Assembly (NCBI RefSeq): GCF_019721995.1
Contig: NZ_BLYC01000004.1
Span: 212,192 to 276,191, forward strand
DNA: 64,000 nucleotides
Source: Bathymodiolus japonicus methanotrophic gill symbiont
GTDB taxonomy: Bacteria; Pseudomonadota; Gammaproteobacteria; Methylococcales; Methylomonadaceae
Reading direction: 5' to 3'
In this document: piece after piece, positions 34,168-44,238 of the stretch
Position numbering within the stretch: position 1 is the first letter of the stretch
Layout of the letters: the number at the start of each line of letters is the position of its first letter
Position numbers and translations under genes: made by a program
Notes under the pieces: generated by a model
What the model was told of the DNA's origin: nothing
What the model saw: only the letters and a program-made list of their open reading frames with translations
Databases searched by the model: none

Positions 34168-34554
34168 ATGGCTAGTTCAAACCGTACAAAGAAAAAGATT
34201 AAAAAGGAAATTGCAGATGGCATTGCGCATATTCATGCAACTTTCAATAATACTATCGTTACAATTACCGATCGCAAAGGAAATGCTCTAACATGGGCAA
34301 CATCTGGTGGTTCTGGTTTTAGAGGCTCTAGAAAAAGTACGCCTTTTGCTGCTCAGGTAGCTGCAGAACATGCTGGTAAGGCAGCCCAGGAATTCGGAAT
34401 GAGAAATCTTGATGTCATGATCAAAGGTCCAGGCCCAGGTCGTGAGTCTGCAGTTAGATCATTCAACAACCTAGGTTTTAAAATTGGCAATATCGTAGAT
34501 GTTACGCCAATACCACATAATGGTTGTCGTCCACCGAAAAAGCGTAGGGTATAG
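34168..34554 (+). CDS. rpsK: 30S ribosomal protein S11
   Basis: S11 lies on the 30S platform near the E site. It has 128 residues, with [20 protein letters not shown] and the C-terminal [16 protein letters not shown]. Confidence 0.98.
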   Translation: MASSNRTKKKIKKEIADGIAHIHATFNNTIVTITDRKGNALTWATSGGSGFRGSRKSTPFAAQVAAEHAGKAAQEFGMRNLDVMIKGPGPGRESAVRSFNNLGFKIGNIVDVTPIPHNGCRPPKKRRV

Positions 34555-34567
34555 TTAGGAGTTTATT

Positions 34568-35188
34568 ATGGCTAGATATGTAGGACCCACTTGTAAATTA
34601 AGTCGTCGCGAAGGTACTGATCTGTTTTTAAAGAGCAGAGGTAAGTCGCTAGAAGGTAAATGTAAATTAGATCAGCGTCCTGGTCAGCATGGAACAAAAC
34701 GTGCTCGTGACTCTAACTATGCAACACAGTTAAGAGCTAAGCAACGTATCAGACGTATCTATGGTGTGCTAGAAAAGCAATTTAGAAATTACTATAAATC
34801 AGCAGATCTACAAAAAGGTGCAACAGGTTTAAACCTATTGAATCTTTTAGAGTCTAGACTGGATAATGTTGTTTACCGTATGGGGTTTGCTGTCACTAGA
34901 GCAGAGGCTAGACAATTAGTCAGCCACAAATCTATTTTGGTCAATGATCAGATTTTAAATATTCCTTCAGCACAGATTGCTGTTGGCGATAAGATCTCGG
35001 TAAGAGAAAAAGCAAAAAAACAGGTGCGTATTATTGATGCACTGACGGTTGCAGGCCAGTATGGGATTCCAGCATGGCTAGAAGTCAATACAAAGGATTT
35101 TTCTGGTTCTTTTAATTCCTTACCTGATCGTGCTGATTTAGGTTCTGATATTAATGAGCAGCTAGTAGTTGAGCTTTATTCTAAATAA
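34568..35188 (+). CDS. rpsD: 30S ribosomal protein S4
   Basis: S4 nucleates 30S assembly and, in E. coli, represses the alpha operon. It has 206 residues, as in E. coli, with [20 protein letters not shown] and the S4 RNA-binding domain ([20 protein letters not shown]). The zinc cysteines found in some bacteria are lacking. Confidence 0.98.
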   Translation: MARYVGPTCKLSRREGTDLFLKSRGKSLEGKCKLDQRPGQHGTKRARDSNYATQLRAKQRIRRIYGVLEKQFRNYYKSADLQKGATGLNLLNLLESRLDNVVYRMGFAVTRAEARQLVSHKSILVNDQILNIPSAQIAVGDKISVREKAKKQVRIIDALTVAGQYGIPAWLEVNTKDFSGSFNSLPDRADLGSDINEQLVVELYSK

Positions 35189-35201
35189 CTTGGGGTTTTA
35201 A

Positions 35202-36209
35202 ATGCATAGTGCTGTTACTGGTTTATTAAGGCCTCAATTGGTTGAGGTTGTTAGTAAATCAATTAATCATTCAAAAATAGTTGTCGAGCCTCTAGAGCGA
35301 GGTTTTGGTCACTCTTTGGGAAATGCATTAAGAAGAGTTCTTCTTTCTTCAATTCCTGGTTGTGCTGTTGTTAGTGCCGAAATTGAAAAAGCGGAACATG
35401 AATATTCAGTAATTGATGGAGTACAAGAAGATGTTATTGACATCCTACTGAACTTAAAGCAATTAGCTATTATTCTGCATTCTGGTAATGAAGTTACTTT
35501 AACATTAAGTAAAAGTGGTTCTGGTGCTGTTACTGCAGCGGATATAAAAGTTACCCATGACGTTGAAATCATAAACCCTGAATTGGTTATTGCGAATTTA
35601 ACCGAAGAAGGCGAACTGAATATGAAAATCAATATTCAGCGCGGTCGTGGTTATGAGCCGTCAAACACGCGCACCGAAGGTTTGGGTGTCGGTGTCGTCG
35701 GTGCATTGCAAGTTGATGCTTCATATAGTCCGGTTGAGACTGTTGCTTATAGTGTAGAAACTACACGAGTTGAGCAACGTACTAACCTGGATAGACTGAT
35801 CATTGAGCTAGAGACTGATGGAACAATAGATCCTGAAGCGACTATAAAGCTTGCGGCAACAATCTTGCATGATCAACTTTCTGTGTTTGTTGATTTAGAG
35901 CAAATTAACGAGCCAGTTATCGACGAGCCAGTCGAGCCAGTCCCGCAGATCGATCCAAATCTACTGCGTCCAGTAGACGATTTAGAGTTGACTGTTAGAT
36001 CTGCAAACTGTCTGAAAGCTGAAAATATATATTATATCGGTGATTTAATTCAGCGTACTGAATTTGAATTATTGAAAACCCCCAACTTAGGTAGAAAGTC
36101 GCTAACTGAAATAAAAGATGTGTTAGCACTTAAGGGACTTTCTTTAGGAATGCGACTAGAGAACTGGCCGCCTGAAAATTTGCTTGAGCAAGCTCAAGCG
36201 GTTTTATAA
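35202..36209 (+). CDS. rpoA: DNA-directed RNA polymerase alpha subunit
   Basis: RpoA dimerises to start polymerase assembly and its C-terminal domain contacts UP elements and activators. It has 335 residues: N-terminal domain (about 1–235, with [19 protein letters not shown]), linker, and C-terminal domain (about 250–330, with [19 protein letters not shown] and [16 protein letters not shown]). The linker carries a short acidic repeat of DEPVEPV. Confidence 0.98.
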   Translation: MHSAVTGLLRPQLVEVVSKSINHSKIVVEPLERGFGHSLGNALRRVLLSSIPGCAVVSAEIEKAEHEYSVIDGVQEDVIDILLNLKQLAIILHSGNEVTLTLSKSGSGAVTAADIKVTHDVEIINPELVIANLTEEGELNMKINIQRGRGYEPSNTRTEGLGVGVVGALQVDASYSPVETVAYSVETTRVEQRTNLDRLIIELETDGTIDPEATIKLAATILHDQLSVFVDLEQINEPVIDEPVEPVPQIDPNLLRPVDDLELTVRSANCLKAENIYYIGDLIQRTEFELLKTPNLGRKSLTEIKDVLALKGLSLGMRLENWPPENLLEQAQAVL

Positions 36210-36228
36210 CAAAACAAGGTTTAACCGT

Positions 36229-36609
36229 ATGAGACATCGTAAGTCTGGTAGACAACTCAATAGAAATAGCAGTCATAGAAAAGCTATGTTTAGCAATATG
36301 GCAACGTCTTTATTTGATAAAGAATTAATTAGAACGACTTTGCCCAAAGCAAAGGAATTACGCACTATCGCTGAGCCACTTCTGACTTTATCTAAAAAAG
36401 ATTCAGTAGCAAATCGCCGTATCGCTTTTGCAAAACTAAGAGATCGCGCAATTGTAACTAAATTATTTAACGAACTTGGCCCACGTTACCAAGATCGTCC
36501 TGGTGGTTATTTGCGTATCATGAAGTGTGGCTTCCGTACCGGTGATAAAGCACCTATGGCATACGTTGAATTAGTTGACCGCCCTGAACTAGAAGAAGCA
36601 GAAGATTAA
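36229..36609 (+). CDS. rplQ: 50S ribosomal protein L17
   Basis: L17 is the last gene of the alpha operon. I chose the ATG at 36229 because it gives the family N-terminus [20 protein letters not shown]; an in-frame start further upstream would overlap rpoA. It has 126 residues, near the E. coli length. A strong terminator follows. Confidence 0.97.
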   Translation: MRHRKSGRQLNRNSSHRKAMFSNMATSLFDKELIRTTLPKAKELRTIAEPLLTLSKKDSVANRRIAFAKLRDRAIVTKLFNELGPRYQDRPGGYLRIMKCGFRTGDKAPMAYVELVDRPELEEAED

Positions 36610-36626
36610 ACTTCCTGCATTTCTAT

Positions 36627-36656
36627 TAAAAAGACCAGCTTCGGCTGGTTTTTTTA
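36627..36656 (+). terminator. Intrinsic terminator of the ribosomal-protein cluster
   Basis: AAAAAGACCAGC and GCTGGTTTTTTT form a stem around a TTCG tetraloop, followed by a T-run, 18 bp after rplQ. It closes the unbroken run of housekeeping genes. Confidence 0.9.
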
Positions 36657-36961
36657 TGTCCGCAGGTTTGTAGGGTTATTGCTTGAACCAAGAATCCGCA
36701 GTTGAGCGCAGAATTTGTGGATAACCTGTGCATGAAAGTTAAGATACAACTCGCAGACAATGGCCGGAGCCCTTGGCAAGAGCTGTAAAACAGGGTTTCG
36801 CGCATAGATTTATTCACAAAACTGTGAAGCGGAGGTCACTCACCCAACAGGTGACAAGGTTTACGATCATTATTTTTTAATGTTCAGCGGTTTACAATGT
36901 TACATATCGGTCAACTGCGTTTTTTAGGTTCAAGAGATATTGATAATACCTGAATTCAGGA
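36657..36961. other. Intergenic region between rplQ terminator and ABC-permease relic
   Basis: About 305 bp. I see no convincing gene, RNA or promoter, only short AT-rich runs near the 3' end. It marks the change from the dense housekeeping block to the decayed accessory region. Confidence 0.6.
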
Positions 36962-37190
36962 ATGAAAAAAACAACTGAAAACATAATAATATATTTAGCC
37001 CGTCAAAAAGGCCAAAATAAAAAAATATGGCGCGAAATGATACAGGAGCTAATGGAAAGCAGAGAGTTAATTTGGCGACTGGTTATTCGAGACTATTCTG
37101 TACTCTATCGCCAATCTATACTCGGATATATCTGGGCTGTCTTACCACAACTTGTTACCGTAGCTATCTTTACTTTTTTAGCAAAACATC

Positions 37191-37470
37191 CGCTGAAAAT
37201 CATGGAAACGGAGCTTAGCGAAGTGTTGATTTTTAGTCCCTGATAGGCGACAGGGCAATTTGCTGATTCGACGTGTGCTAGCAGCACGCGAGAGGAGCAA
37301 GAATTGCATTCCGAATAGCCGTCCAGCCAGTGAGGTAGTAATGACGAAGCGGCTTTTGTGCGTAGTCGTTGCGGACGCAGGGCGTTCAGGGCATCTCCCA
37401 TCCGCTGCGTAGGTGAACGAATTATGGCGACAGGAGTCCCGGAATTTCGTGAGGTAGCATGGCGCGCCTG
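37191..37470 (+). repeat. Structured repeat type A, copy 1
   Basis: A 280-bp element starting CGCTGAAAATC and ending GGCGCGCCTG. It lies inside the permease gene; its removal restores the frame (AAACATC joined to GTGTTTTTGAT) with no target duplication. It folds into several hairpins: CTGAAAATCA (37193–37202) pairs with TGATTTTTAG (37227–37236). It has no terminal inverted repeats. Confidence 0.9.
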
Positions 37471-37905
37471 GTGTTTTTGATATGGGAGAAACTGCCATGC
37501 CGTATGTGATACACGCGTTATGGAGTGTTTCTGTCTGGCACTTATTTTCGGGGTGCCTAATTGGCTGTACTAATAGCCTTGTTAATGCTGGGTCTTTAGT
37601 GACTAAAATTAATTTTCCTAAGGAAGCATTGGTCTTCTCTGCCATTGGACAGGCCGTATTATATTTTATTATTCGATTGCTACCAGTCACTATCGTCTTT
37701 ATTTGGTATGGCTTCATTCCCTCATGGCATAGCCTGCTGATTCCTTTTATCTTAATTAGCATTATACTTTATGGCTTTAGGCGTTGGCTTTACCATGGCG
37801 ATTATTAACCTGGTTCTACGCGATATGGGGAATATGATGAGTATGGCATTAACCTTTGGCATGTTTTCAGCGATCGAGGTTTATTTTAGGTGGTTTTGCC
37901 ATGTT

Positions 37906-38028
37906 TATAGCAAACCCCTACTTAATTCCCCTTAGGCAATAGCATTTGAAACGAATGAAAAGACTATTTTTTCATATAGTTGTAGCATAGTTTCAATTTT
38001 ACCATAAATAATTATTGGGAAACTTCAG
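37906..38028 (+). repeat. E repeat, copy 1
   Basis: A 123-bp repeat from TATAGCAAACCCC to GGGAAACTTCAG. Inverted arms TTGAAAC/GTTTCAA and ATGAAAA/TTTTTCAT give a hairpin. It lies near the 3' end of the permease relic; removing it leaves GTT joined to TATATGAAT, with no target duplication required. Full copies recur at 47424–47547 and, inverted, at 59308–59431. Confidence 0.85.
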
Positions 38029-38202
38029 TATATGAATCCTTTTAGTCCATTATTAATTGCCACCCAAAATTTGCTGTAGGGACAAGAACTAATGCAACCG
38101 CAAATATTAGGGATAATGCTTGGTTTAAGTCTCTTCATTTTCCTTTTCGGTTGGCGAATGTTTCATATCACCATGCCTGGAATTGCAGAGAGAGCTTAAG
38201 CG

Positions 38203-38227
38203 ATGAGTGATGATGTTCTTATTAAGG
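38203..38227 (+). pseudogene. ABC-transporter ATPase (Wzt-like), first codons only
   Basis: ATGAGTGATGATGTTCTTATT encodes MSDDVLI, the usual start of the ATP-binding partner of a polysaccharide exporter, directly after the permease stop. The gene is cut off by the left end of IS-Y at 38228. The identity depends largely on position. Confidence 0.55.
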
Positions 38228-38599
38228 TCATCAGTGTTCCCATTGAAAGAAGAGGTGCCTAAACAAAGCAGCCTATAACCTACCTGAATGTAGCACCACT
38301 CGAATATTTCCATCTTTTTGATTTTAATCACTTATAACAGCAAATAGACACTCTGTAGGCACCGTAAAAAAACAACAAATAATTTCAAATAAAGCTTGCA
38401 ATTGCCGAAAAAGGTTTTCTAAAAATTTTCGTTTTAATCACCTCATAAACGGATATCACCCATGCTTAAAGACCTACCACTCTCTGAGCATATTCACCAA
38501 CACTGCAATGAAAGTATGGAACCTGCCCTGTTAGCAGAGCGTCATCCTTTGTGGGCTCGTTCATGCCCAGAGTTGAAGGATATCGACTTTATTCGCCTT
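38228..38599 (+). mobile_element. IS-Y copy 1, left part
   Basis: The first ~182 bp (TCATCAGTGTTCCC onward to GCAATTGCCG) recur at 59432–59615, next to a more complete but damaged copy of the transposase. Here they lead to the transposase start at 38462. The element is cut at 38599 by a type A repeat. It truncates the exporter ATPase gene. Confidence 0.7.
38462..38599 (+). pseudogene. IS-Y DDE transposase, N-terminal 46 codons
   Basis: The fragment begins MLKDLPLSEHIHQHC and ends PELKDIDFIRL, where a type A element interrupts it. I believe it is the N-terminus of the same transposase whose middle and end lie at 59910–60674, because both adjoin the same upstream repeat and the joined order fits IS4-like transposases. 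That link is inferred. Confidence 0.55.
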
Positions 38600-38879
38600 C
38601 GCTGAAAATCATGGAAACGTAGCTTAGCGAAGTGGTGATTTTTAGTCCCTGATAGGCGACAGGGCAATTCGCTGATTCGACGTGTGCTAGCAGCACGCGA
38701 GAGGAGCAAGAATTGCATTCCGAATAGCCGTCCAGCCAGTGAGGTAGTAATGACGAAGCGGCTTTTGTGCGTAGTCGTTGCGGACGCAGGGCGTTCAGGG
38801 CATCTCCCATCCGCTGCGTAGGTGAACGAATTATGGCGACAGGAGTCCCGGAATTTCGTGAGGTAGCATGGCGCGCCTG
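38600..38879 (+). repeat. Structured repeat type A, copy 2
   Basis: 280 bp, near-identical to the other type A copies. Its flanks come from different genes: the IS-Y transposase on the left and an HD-GYP gene on the right. So it marks a rearrangement or deletion junction. Stem pairs are visible at CAATTC (38665–38670)/GAATTG (38710–38715) and AATGAC (38749–38754)/GTCGTT (38774–38779). Confidence 0.9.
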
Positions 38880-39524
38880 TTTTAGATGAAATGGTCAAGG
38901 AACGAACCAGGGAACTAGACCAGACTCGCCTGGAAATTATTCAACGCTTAGGGCGTGCTGCCGAGTATAAAGATAACGAAACGGGTATGCATGTTATTCG
39001 CATGAGTCATTACTCAAAACTGCTGAGGCTTGCCAATGGCATGTCTGACGAAGAAGCGGGCCTGTTGCTTAATGCGGCGCCTATGCATGATATAGGCAAG
39101 ATTGGAATTCCGGATAGAATTCTTCTGAAACCTGGATGCCGGTGAATGGGAAATCATGAAAACCCACCCGCAGATGGGCGCTGAAATTTTAGGTAGCCAT
39201 AATTCAGTATTACTTAATTTAGCACGGGATATTGCTCTGACCCATCATGAAAAATGGGATGGATCTGGATACCCCCGCAGGGTCTAAAAGGGGAAGAAAT
39301 TCCATTGCACGCACGTATCGTTGCAATTGCAGATACGTTTGATGCGCTCACGACAGTGCGCCCCTATAAGCATCTGGCTGGTAGCAGATGCTATCGATCT
39401 ATTAAAGAAGGAGAAGGGAGCTCATTTCGATGCTGATCTGGTGGATAAGTTTCTAGGCATTATACCGCAAATCATCGAAATAAAAGATAAGTATGCCGAG
39501 ATTACAGTTGAGAATTTAGGTTAA
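38880..39524 (+). pseudogene. HD-GYP domain protein (cyclic-di-GMP phosphodiesterase type), broken
   Basis: The protein sequence starts mid-gene with EMVKERTRELDQTRLEIIQR, the linker typical of response regulator–HD-GYP fusions. It includes the HD site MHDIGKIGIPD and HHEKWDGSGYP. At least three frameshifts (near 39135, 39270 and 39380) split it. The receiver domain is missing, replaced by the type A element. An intact enzyme would degrade cyclic di-GMP; this one cannot be functional. Confidence 0.85.
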
Positions 39525-39625
39525 AATTGCGGTCTTAAAACTTGTGCACTGACATTTAAGTGCTTTGGCGACCGTGCTGTATAACCGTATGCTACTCGAT
39601 AACTATTAGCTCACAGACATAAAAA

Positions 39626-39655
39626 ATGCTCATCGCTTTGCATGCAATGAGCCTT
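39626..39655 (-). terminator. Terminator downstream of the small secreted protein gene
   Basis: On the minus strand GCTCAT and ATGAGC form a stem around a short loop, followed by ATTTTTT. It lies about 47 bp past the stop of the gene ending at 39702. Confidence 0.65.
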
Positions 39656-39701
39656 TTATTAATTTGGTGCCTTAGGTCAGCACCATTAACAATAAATGTT
39701 T

Positions 39702-40103
39702 TTAGAAGTTGTGATATTGGTCTCTTACTTTCTTGAATTTATCAACTGCTTGACCCATTAACTCTTCAGCTTTTTCATGTTGATCTTTTTTATACGCAGA
39801 ACGAGCTTTTTTAAGCTTTCCAAGTGCCCTGTCACGATTAGCTAATACAACAGAACTTTCAATTGTTTTACCAGTCTGTTTAGTCTTCTTTAGTAAAGCC
39901 ATAACTGTCTCTTTATCGGCCCCACTTTTCATTGCCGCTAAAGTTTCTTCTGCGATCGCAACCGTGTCATCTAGCGATTGTACTACGCCCTCTTGAGTCT
40001 GGTTTGCCACTTTACCTGCAGGCTTTGCCATTGCAGAAGGAGCCACAGCAAGCATTGCGAAGCTAACTAAAAAAGCCACTACTAATTTTTTCAATAAACC
40101 CAT
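39702..40103 (-). CDS. Small secreted helical protein, SmbP-like at most
   Basis: I chose the ATG at 40103, after AAGGTGA, giving 133 residues with a clear signal peptide (MGLLKKLVVAFLVSFAMLAV, then APSAMA). The mature part is helical, Lys/Ala-rich and low in cysteine, ending KKVRDQYHNF. The general form recalls small periplasmic metal-binding SmbP-type proteins, but the regular histidine repeats of SmbP are not evident, so the function is unknown. It is free-standing with its own terminator. Confidence 0.7.
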   Translation of the reverse strand: MGLLKKLVVAFLVSFAMLAVAPSAMAKPAGKVANQTQEGVVQSLDDTVAIAEETLAAMKSGADKETVMALLKKTKQTGKTIESSVVLANRDRALGKLKKARSAYKKDQHEKAEELMGQAVDKFKKVRDQYHNF

Positions 40104-40327
40104 CTTAGATTTCACCTTATGTAAATGATTATTATAGAGTTGATGCATAATACAAAGCTTACGCATGTAGAGTATAATAACATAAAGTAGCAAAAATATT
40201 TTTTTAAAATTAATAACTTATATTAAGCATGGTTATTAATCACTCATATTAATGCCGCTAATTATGTCGTGTATACGATTTAGAAGCTGTAAAGGCACTG
40301 CCACGATGTAACAATGCCTGGTTATCT

Positions 40328-41782
40328 TTATTCAGGAATTAAGCCTGCTCCAACGGTTACTACTTTAAGTGCGTTTGTTCCGCCTTCCTGCCCAGTTAGA
40401 TCACCTTTAGTAATAATAAAGGTGTCGCCTTTTTCGGCATAATGGAATTGTTTTAGTAATTCAATTACGTCTCTGTTTATTTGCACATGATCTTGAGTTT
40501 TTAGCTCATAGTAAATCGGTATAACACCGCGATACAGAGTAACTCTTCCCAGGGTCGCTTCAGAGCCACTAAATGCAAAGATAGGTAATCCGGATCTGAT
40601 TCGCGACATCCATAAAGGCGTTGCACCTGATTCTGTTAGCGAAACCAGGCCTTGTATATCTGAATGATTAGCCAAATACATCGCTGCCATAGCAATTGCC
40701 TCATCTGTACGTTCAAAGCGCGTATCAACTCGATGCTTGGACGTTCTAGCCGCTCGCTGCTTATCTGTTTCCAGACAGACGCGCACCATTGCTTGAACGG
40801 TCTGTACTGGATACTTACCCGCTGCTGTTTCTGCTGAAAGCATAATGGCATCAGTTCCATCAAGTACAGCATTGGCGACATCAAAGACCTCAGCGCGCGT
40901 TGGAATTGGATTTTCAATCATCGATTCCATCATTTGCGTTGCGGTAATAACGGCTCGATCTAGTTCTCGTGAACGGCTGATAAGTATTTTTTGTGCAGCT
41001 GGTAAATTTGCATCACCAATTTCCACGCCTAAATCACCTCGCGCCACCATAATTACATCAGAAGCAAGAATGATTTCATCCATCACTTCTTTCTGCATGG
41101 CTTCTGCGCGTTCTATTTTGGCAACGATTCCAGCGTGACAGTCTACATCAGCTAATAGCTTGCGAGCTAGATGCAGGTCATCCGCACAGCGCGGAAAAGA
41201 TACAGCAACAAAATCTGCCTGAATCTTGCCAATAGTAATAATATCTTCTTTATCTTTTTCTGTCAGAGCAGCAGCAGATAAGCCTCCACCTAATAGATTA
41301 ATACCTTTGTTATTGGATAAATATCCGCCGACAACTACGGTGCAATTAATACGCCCATTAACGACATTGACAACATCTAAAACCACGCGGCCATCATCAA
41401 GCAACAATCGGCTGCCTTCTTTTACCTCATTAGCTAATGCTTCGTAGGTAATGCCCACATGGGTATTATCACCATCGTTTTCATTAAGATTAATATCTAA
41501 AGCAAAATCTTGTCCCTCATCCAGCCAGACCTTATCTTCAGCAAAACGGGCGATACGAATTTTGGGTCCTTGCAAATCTGCCAGAATACCGACACGTCGT
41601 CCGGTTTTTTTAGAGACTGCGCGTACATTATTGGCGCGATCAATATGATCTTGTGCGCTACCATGAGAAAAGTTTAGTCGTACAGCGTCAACCCCTGCTC
41701 TAAAGAGTTCTTCTAATACTCCAGGTTTATCTGTTGCAGGTCCAAGGGTTGCTAATATTTTCGTTCTTCTGATTTCAGGCAT
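40328..41782 (-). CDS. pyk: Pyruvate kinase
   Basis: Converts phosphoenolpyruvate and ADP to pyruvate and ATP. It has 484 residues, the size of the PykA type. Visible motifs are RRTKILATLGPATDK at the N-terminus, the catalytic lysine motif VAKIERAEA, MVARGDLGVEI, ATQMMESMIENPIPTRAE and DGTDAIMLSAETAAGKYP. It is in the same direction as gap, 161 bp downstream of it, suggesting a glycolytic gene pair. Confidence 0.96.
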   Translation of the reverse strand: MPEIRRTKILATLGPATDKPGVLEELFRAGVDAVRLNFSHGSAQDHIDRANNVRAVSKKTGRRVGILADLQGPKIRIARFAEDKVWLDEGQDFALDINLNENDGDNTHVGITYEALANEVKEGSRLLLDDGRVVLDVVNVVNGRINCTVVVGGYLSNNKGINLLGGGLSAAALTEKDKEDIITIGKIQADFVAVSFPRCADDLHLARKLLADVDCHAGIVAKIERAEAMQKEVMDEIILASDVIMVARGDLGVEIGDANLPAAQKILISRSRELDRAVITATQMMESMIENPIPTRAEVFDVANAVLDGTDAIMLSAETAAGKYPVQTVQAMVRVCLETDKQRAARTSKHRVDTRFERTDEAIAMAAMYLANHSDIQGLVSLTESGATPLWMSRIRSGLPIFAFSGSEATLGRVTLYRGVIPIYYELKTQDHVQINRDVIELLKQFHYAEKGDTFIITKGDLTGQEGGTNALKVVTVGAGLIPE

Positions 41783-41902
41783 ATAAAGGGGGAGTAGCTA
41801 TTAAGGTAATCTAAATAAGACAAAGAGTTCAACCATAGATATGGTTGAATGATCTATCAGCTAATGCTGGGGCGTGTTCGTCTGATTATGTGGGCGAAAG
41901 CA

Positions 41903-41920
41903 GGTGGACTAAAGTCCGCC
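41903..41920. repeat. REP-like palindrome between gap and pyk
   Basis: GGTGGACT AA AGTCCGCC is an 18-bp palindrome with one wobble pair. Similar sequences are dispersed in many proteobacterial genomes. It could also stabilise or attenuate a gap–pyk transcript. Confidence 0.5.
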
Positions 41921-41943
41921 TTACATCGTGATCAATTGGGTGC

Positions 41944-42957
41944 TTATTTTGCGTTCATTAGGGCAACCGTAGTATCAACCATACGATTTGAAAAGCCCCA
42001 TTCGTTGTCGTACCACGCGAGTACTTTAACTAATGTTCCGCCGGTTACTTTAGTTAGGCTTGCTTCATACGTTGAAGAAGCAGGGTCATGATTAAAGTCC
42101 ATAGAGACTAAAGACTTGTTATTGATATTTAATACGCCTTTTAATGAGCTTTCAGATGCCGCTACTAATAACTGGTCAATTTCTTCTTTCGTTGTGGCTC
42201 TGGATGCGACAAAGGTTAAATCTACTACAGATACATTAATTGTCGGCACACGCATCGCGAAACCATCCAGTTTACCGGCCATTTCAGGTAATACTAAACC
42301 CACTGCTGCCGCTGCACCTGTTTTAGTGGGAATCATAGATTGCGTCGCTGAACGCGCACGACGTAAATCAGGATGATAAACATCAGTTAAAACTTGATCA
42401 TTTGTGTAAGAATGGATTGTCGTCATCAAGCCGCTTTCAATTCCGATACCGTCAATCAACGGCTTAACTAGAGGTGCAAGGCAGTTTGTTGTGCAAGATG
42501 CATTAGAAATAACAGTGTCGGATGCTTTTAAAACATCATGATTTACGCCATATACAATCGTAGCATCAACATCTTTTCCTCCAGGCGCAGAAATGATGAC
42601 TTTTTTTGCACCTGCGGCTAAATGTGCAGAGGCTTTTTCTTTAGTAGCAAAAAAACCAGTACACTCATGTACAACATCAACGCCTAATTCTGTCCATGGA
42701 AGTTTTGCAGGGTCTCTTTCTGCCAAAACTCTGATTTTATCGCCATTAATAACAATATAATCACCTTCTACAGTCACTTCAAAAGGGAACTTTCCATGTA
42801 CAGTGTCATATTGCGTTAAGTGCGCATTCGTTTCTGCATCACCTAAATCATTGATTGCAACAATTTCAACTTCATCTGTACGGTTCGCTTCATATATAGC
42901 ACGTACAACATTACGCCCAATACGGCCATAACCATTAATTGCAACTTTAATCGCCAT
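41944..42957 (-). CDS. gap: Glyceraldehyde-3-phosphate dehydrogenase
   Basis: Oxidises glyceraldehyde-3-phosphate with NAD(P) in glycolysis and gluconeogenesis. It has 337 residues, with the Rossmann motif [13 protein letters not shown], the catalytic-cysteine motif [13 protein letters not shown] (Cys near residue 153) and the C-terminal [13 protein letters not shown]. The ATG follows GGAGAAAAC. It lies directly upstream of pyk. Confidence 0.97.
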   Translation of the reverse strand: MAIKVAINGYGRIGRNVVRAIYEANRTDEVEIVAINDLGDAETNAHLTQYDTVHGKFPFEVTVEGDYIVINGDKIRVLAERDPAKLPWTELGVDVVHECTGFFATKEKASAHLAAGAKKVIISAPGGKDVDATIVYGVNHDVLKASDTVISNASCTTNCLAPLVKPLIDGIGIESGLMTTIHSYTNDQVLTDVYHPDLRRARSATQSMIPTKTGAAAAVGLVLPEMAGKLDGFAMRVPTINVSVVDLTFVASRATTKEEIDQLLVAASESSLKGVLNINNKSLVSMDFNHDPASSTYEASLTKVTGGTLVKVLAWYDNEWGFSNRMVDTTVALMNAK

Positions 42958-43291
42958 CCAGTTTTCTCCTAGAGATAAATGTAAAAGTCTGTCCGCAACT
43001 TAAAATTAGGTGCGGAAAATATTCTAATTATAACAAAACCCAGTAGGGCTAGTCTATCGAATTCAGATTAAACCACACAAATTTAAGGCGATACCTGAAT
43101 TACCTGTGCTTATCTGCAGCCAAGAGCTAACGAATATAGCCATACTGCCTCGCGCGATAGCAAAAATCCTCGGCTTATTGATATGCTATAATAATCTGAT
43201 GTTCAATCACGCACTATTCTTTATGCCTGGTTTTAGCCTGCCGTTAACTTACCAGGACATACAAAAGCAATCTCAAACAAGCATCAATATA
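42958..43291. other. Divergent intergenic region between gap and the IMPase-family gene
   Basis: 334 bp between two divergently transcribed genes. It must hold both promoters. The downstream frame is open back to 43106 but that extension lacks a coding look. No strong -35/-10 pair or palindrome is evident. Confidence 0.5.
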
Positions 43292-44056
43292 ATGCCAGTA
43301 TCACTAGACACACTTGAAACTATTATCCGCGAAGCCGGAGATATTGCTCTAAGTCAGTTCAATGACCTGCAAAACCTGGAAATTTCCCAAAAAAGCCCGC
43401 GCGACTTTGTTACCGTAGCCGATGTCGCCGTAGAAAAATTTCTTAAATCTGCGCTCGCCAAACATTATCCAGAATATGGTTTTTGGGGCGAGGAGAGCGG
43501 AAAAAGTGAGAACCAGAGTCAGCGCTGGATTGTTGACCCGATTGATGGCACTCACTCATTTGCCAAGGGGCAATACTTCTGGTCTATCAGTGTTGCTTTG
43601 GAAATTGATGACGAGCTGATTTTCGGTGCCGTTTATGCACCAGCACTGAGCGATTATTACTGTGCAAAAAGGGGGCAAGGCGCGTTTAAAAACGCCCAGA
43701 AAATCAGTGTTTCTAATGAAACTGACCTGGGCAATTCCATGATTGCAACCGGGTTCGCCTGTTTACGCTCGTACCTGGAAGAAAATAACCTTGAGCGCTT
43801 TTGCAGAATCGCACAAAAAACCACGGGACAGCGCCGCTTTGGTTCAGCCGCAATGGACTTATGCCTAGTTGCTGACGGTCAGGTCGATGCTTTCTGGGAG
43901 CAGGAATTAAATTTATATGATGTTGCAGCGGGTGCGCTAATCGTATTGGAGGCAGGGGGAACGGTAACAGATTTCAAAGGAAATAACGGCGTATTCCCCA
44001 AGCAAATCCTGGCCAGTAATGGCACAATTTTAGATGAGCTTTTGGTGTTGATGTAA
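43292..44056 (+). CDS. Inositol-monophosphatase family phosphatase (HisN-like)
   Basis: A 254-residue magnesium-dependent phosphatase with the family metal sites WGEESG, DPIDGTHSFAKG and LYDVAAGALIV. The spacing and short length resemble histidinol-phosphatase (HisN)/SuhB relatives; the natural substrate cannot be settled from sequence. I chose the ATG at 43292 because it gives MPVSLDTLETIIREAGDIAL, which aligns with the family N-terminus; the open frame upstream does not look coding. Confidence 0.85.
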   Translation: MPVSLDTLETIIREAGDIALSQFNDLQNLEISQKSPRDFVTVADVAVEKFLKSALAKHYPEYGFWGEESGKSENQSQRWIVDPIDGTHSFAKGQYFWSISVALEIDDELIFGAVYAPALSDYYCAKRGQGAFKNAQKISVSNETDLGNSMIATGFACLRSYLEENNLERFCRIAQKTTGQRRFGSAAMDLCLVADGQVDAFWEQELNLYDVAAGALIVLEAGGTVTDFKGNNGVFPKQILASNGTILDELLVLM

Positions 44057-44238
44057 TGAACGAAACTAATGCAGCGCTCTTTCTCTATGAACCTAGAAGC
44101 GGCGTTTGCGCCCCATACAAGCCCTGGTAGCTGATGATATTAGATAAATAGCATCGTCAGGGGCTGTTGATCTAGCCCGAATTTATATAATTAAGTGCGT
44201 GGATTTCTAGAATGTCTGGGGCTGTTGCAGCGTGTTAA

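Larger units (their letters stand above)
36962..38199 (+). pseudogene. ABC-2 polysaccharide export permease (Wzm-like), multiply interrupted
   Basis: The N-terminal part (LIWRLVIRDYSVLYRQSILG then YIWAVLPQL) and the later SLVNAGSLVTKINFPKEALV are typical of the permease of O-antigen/polysaccharide ABC exporters. The gene is broken by a type A element at 37191–37470, a frameshift near 37780, an E repeat at 37906–38028 and an in-frame TAG near 38078. The C-terminus (GWRMFHITMPGIAERA) is still recognisable. Removing the type A element exactly joins KH-R-VFDMGET in frame. An ATPase gene start follows at 38203, so this was an exporter operon. Confidence 0.85.

Noticed and set aside
37906..37909. 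TATA target duplication for E copy 1
   Set aside because: TATA also begins the other E copies, whose opposite flanks do not repeat it, so it belongs to the element.
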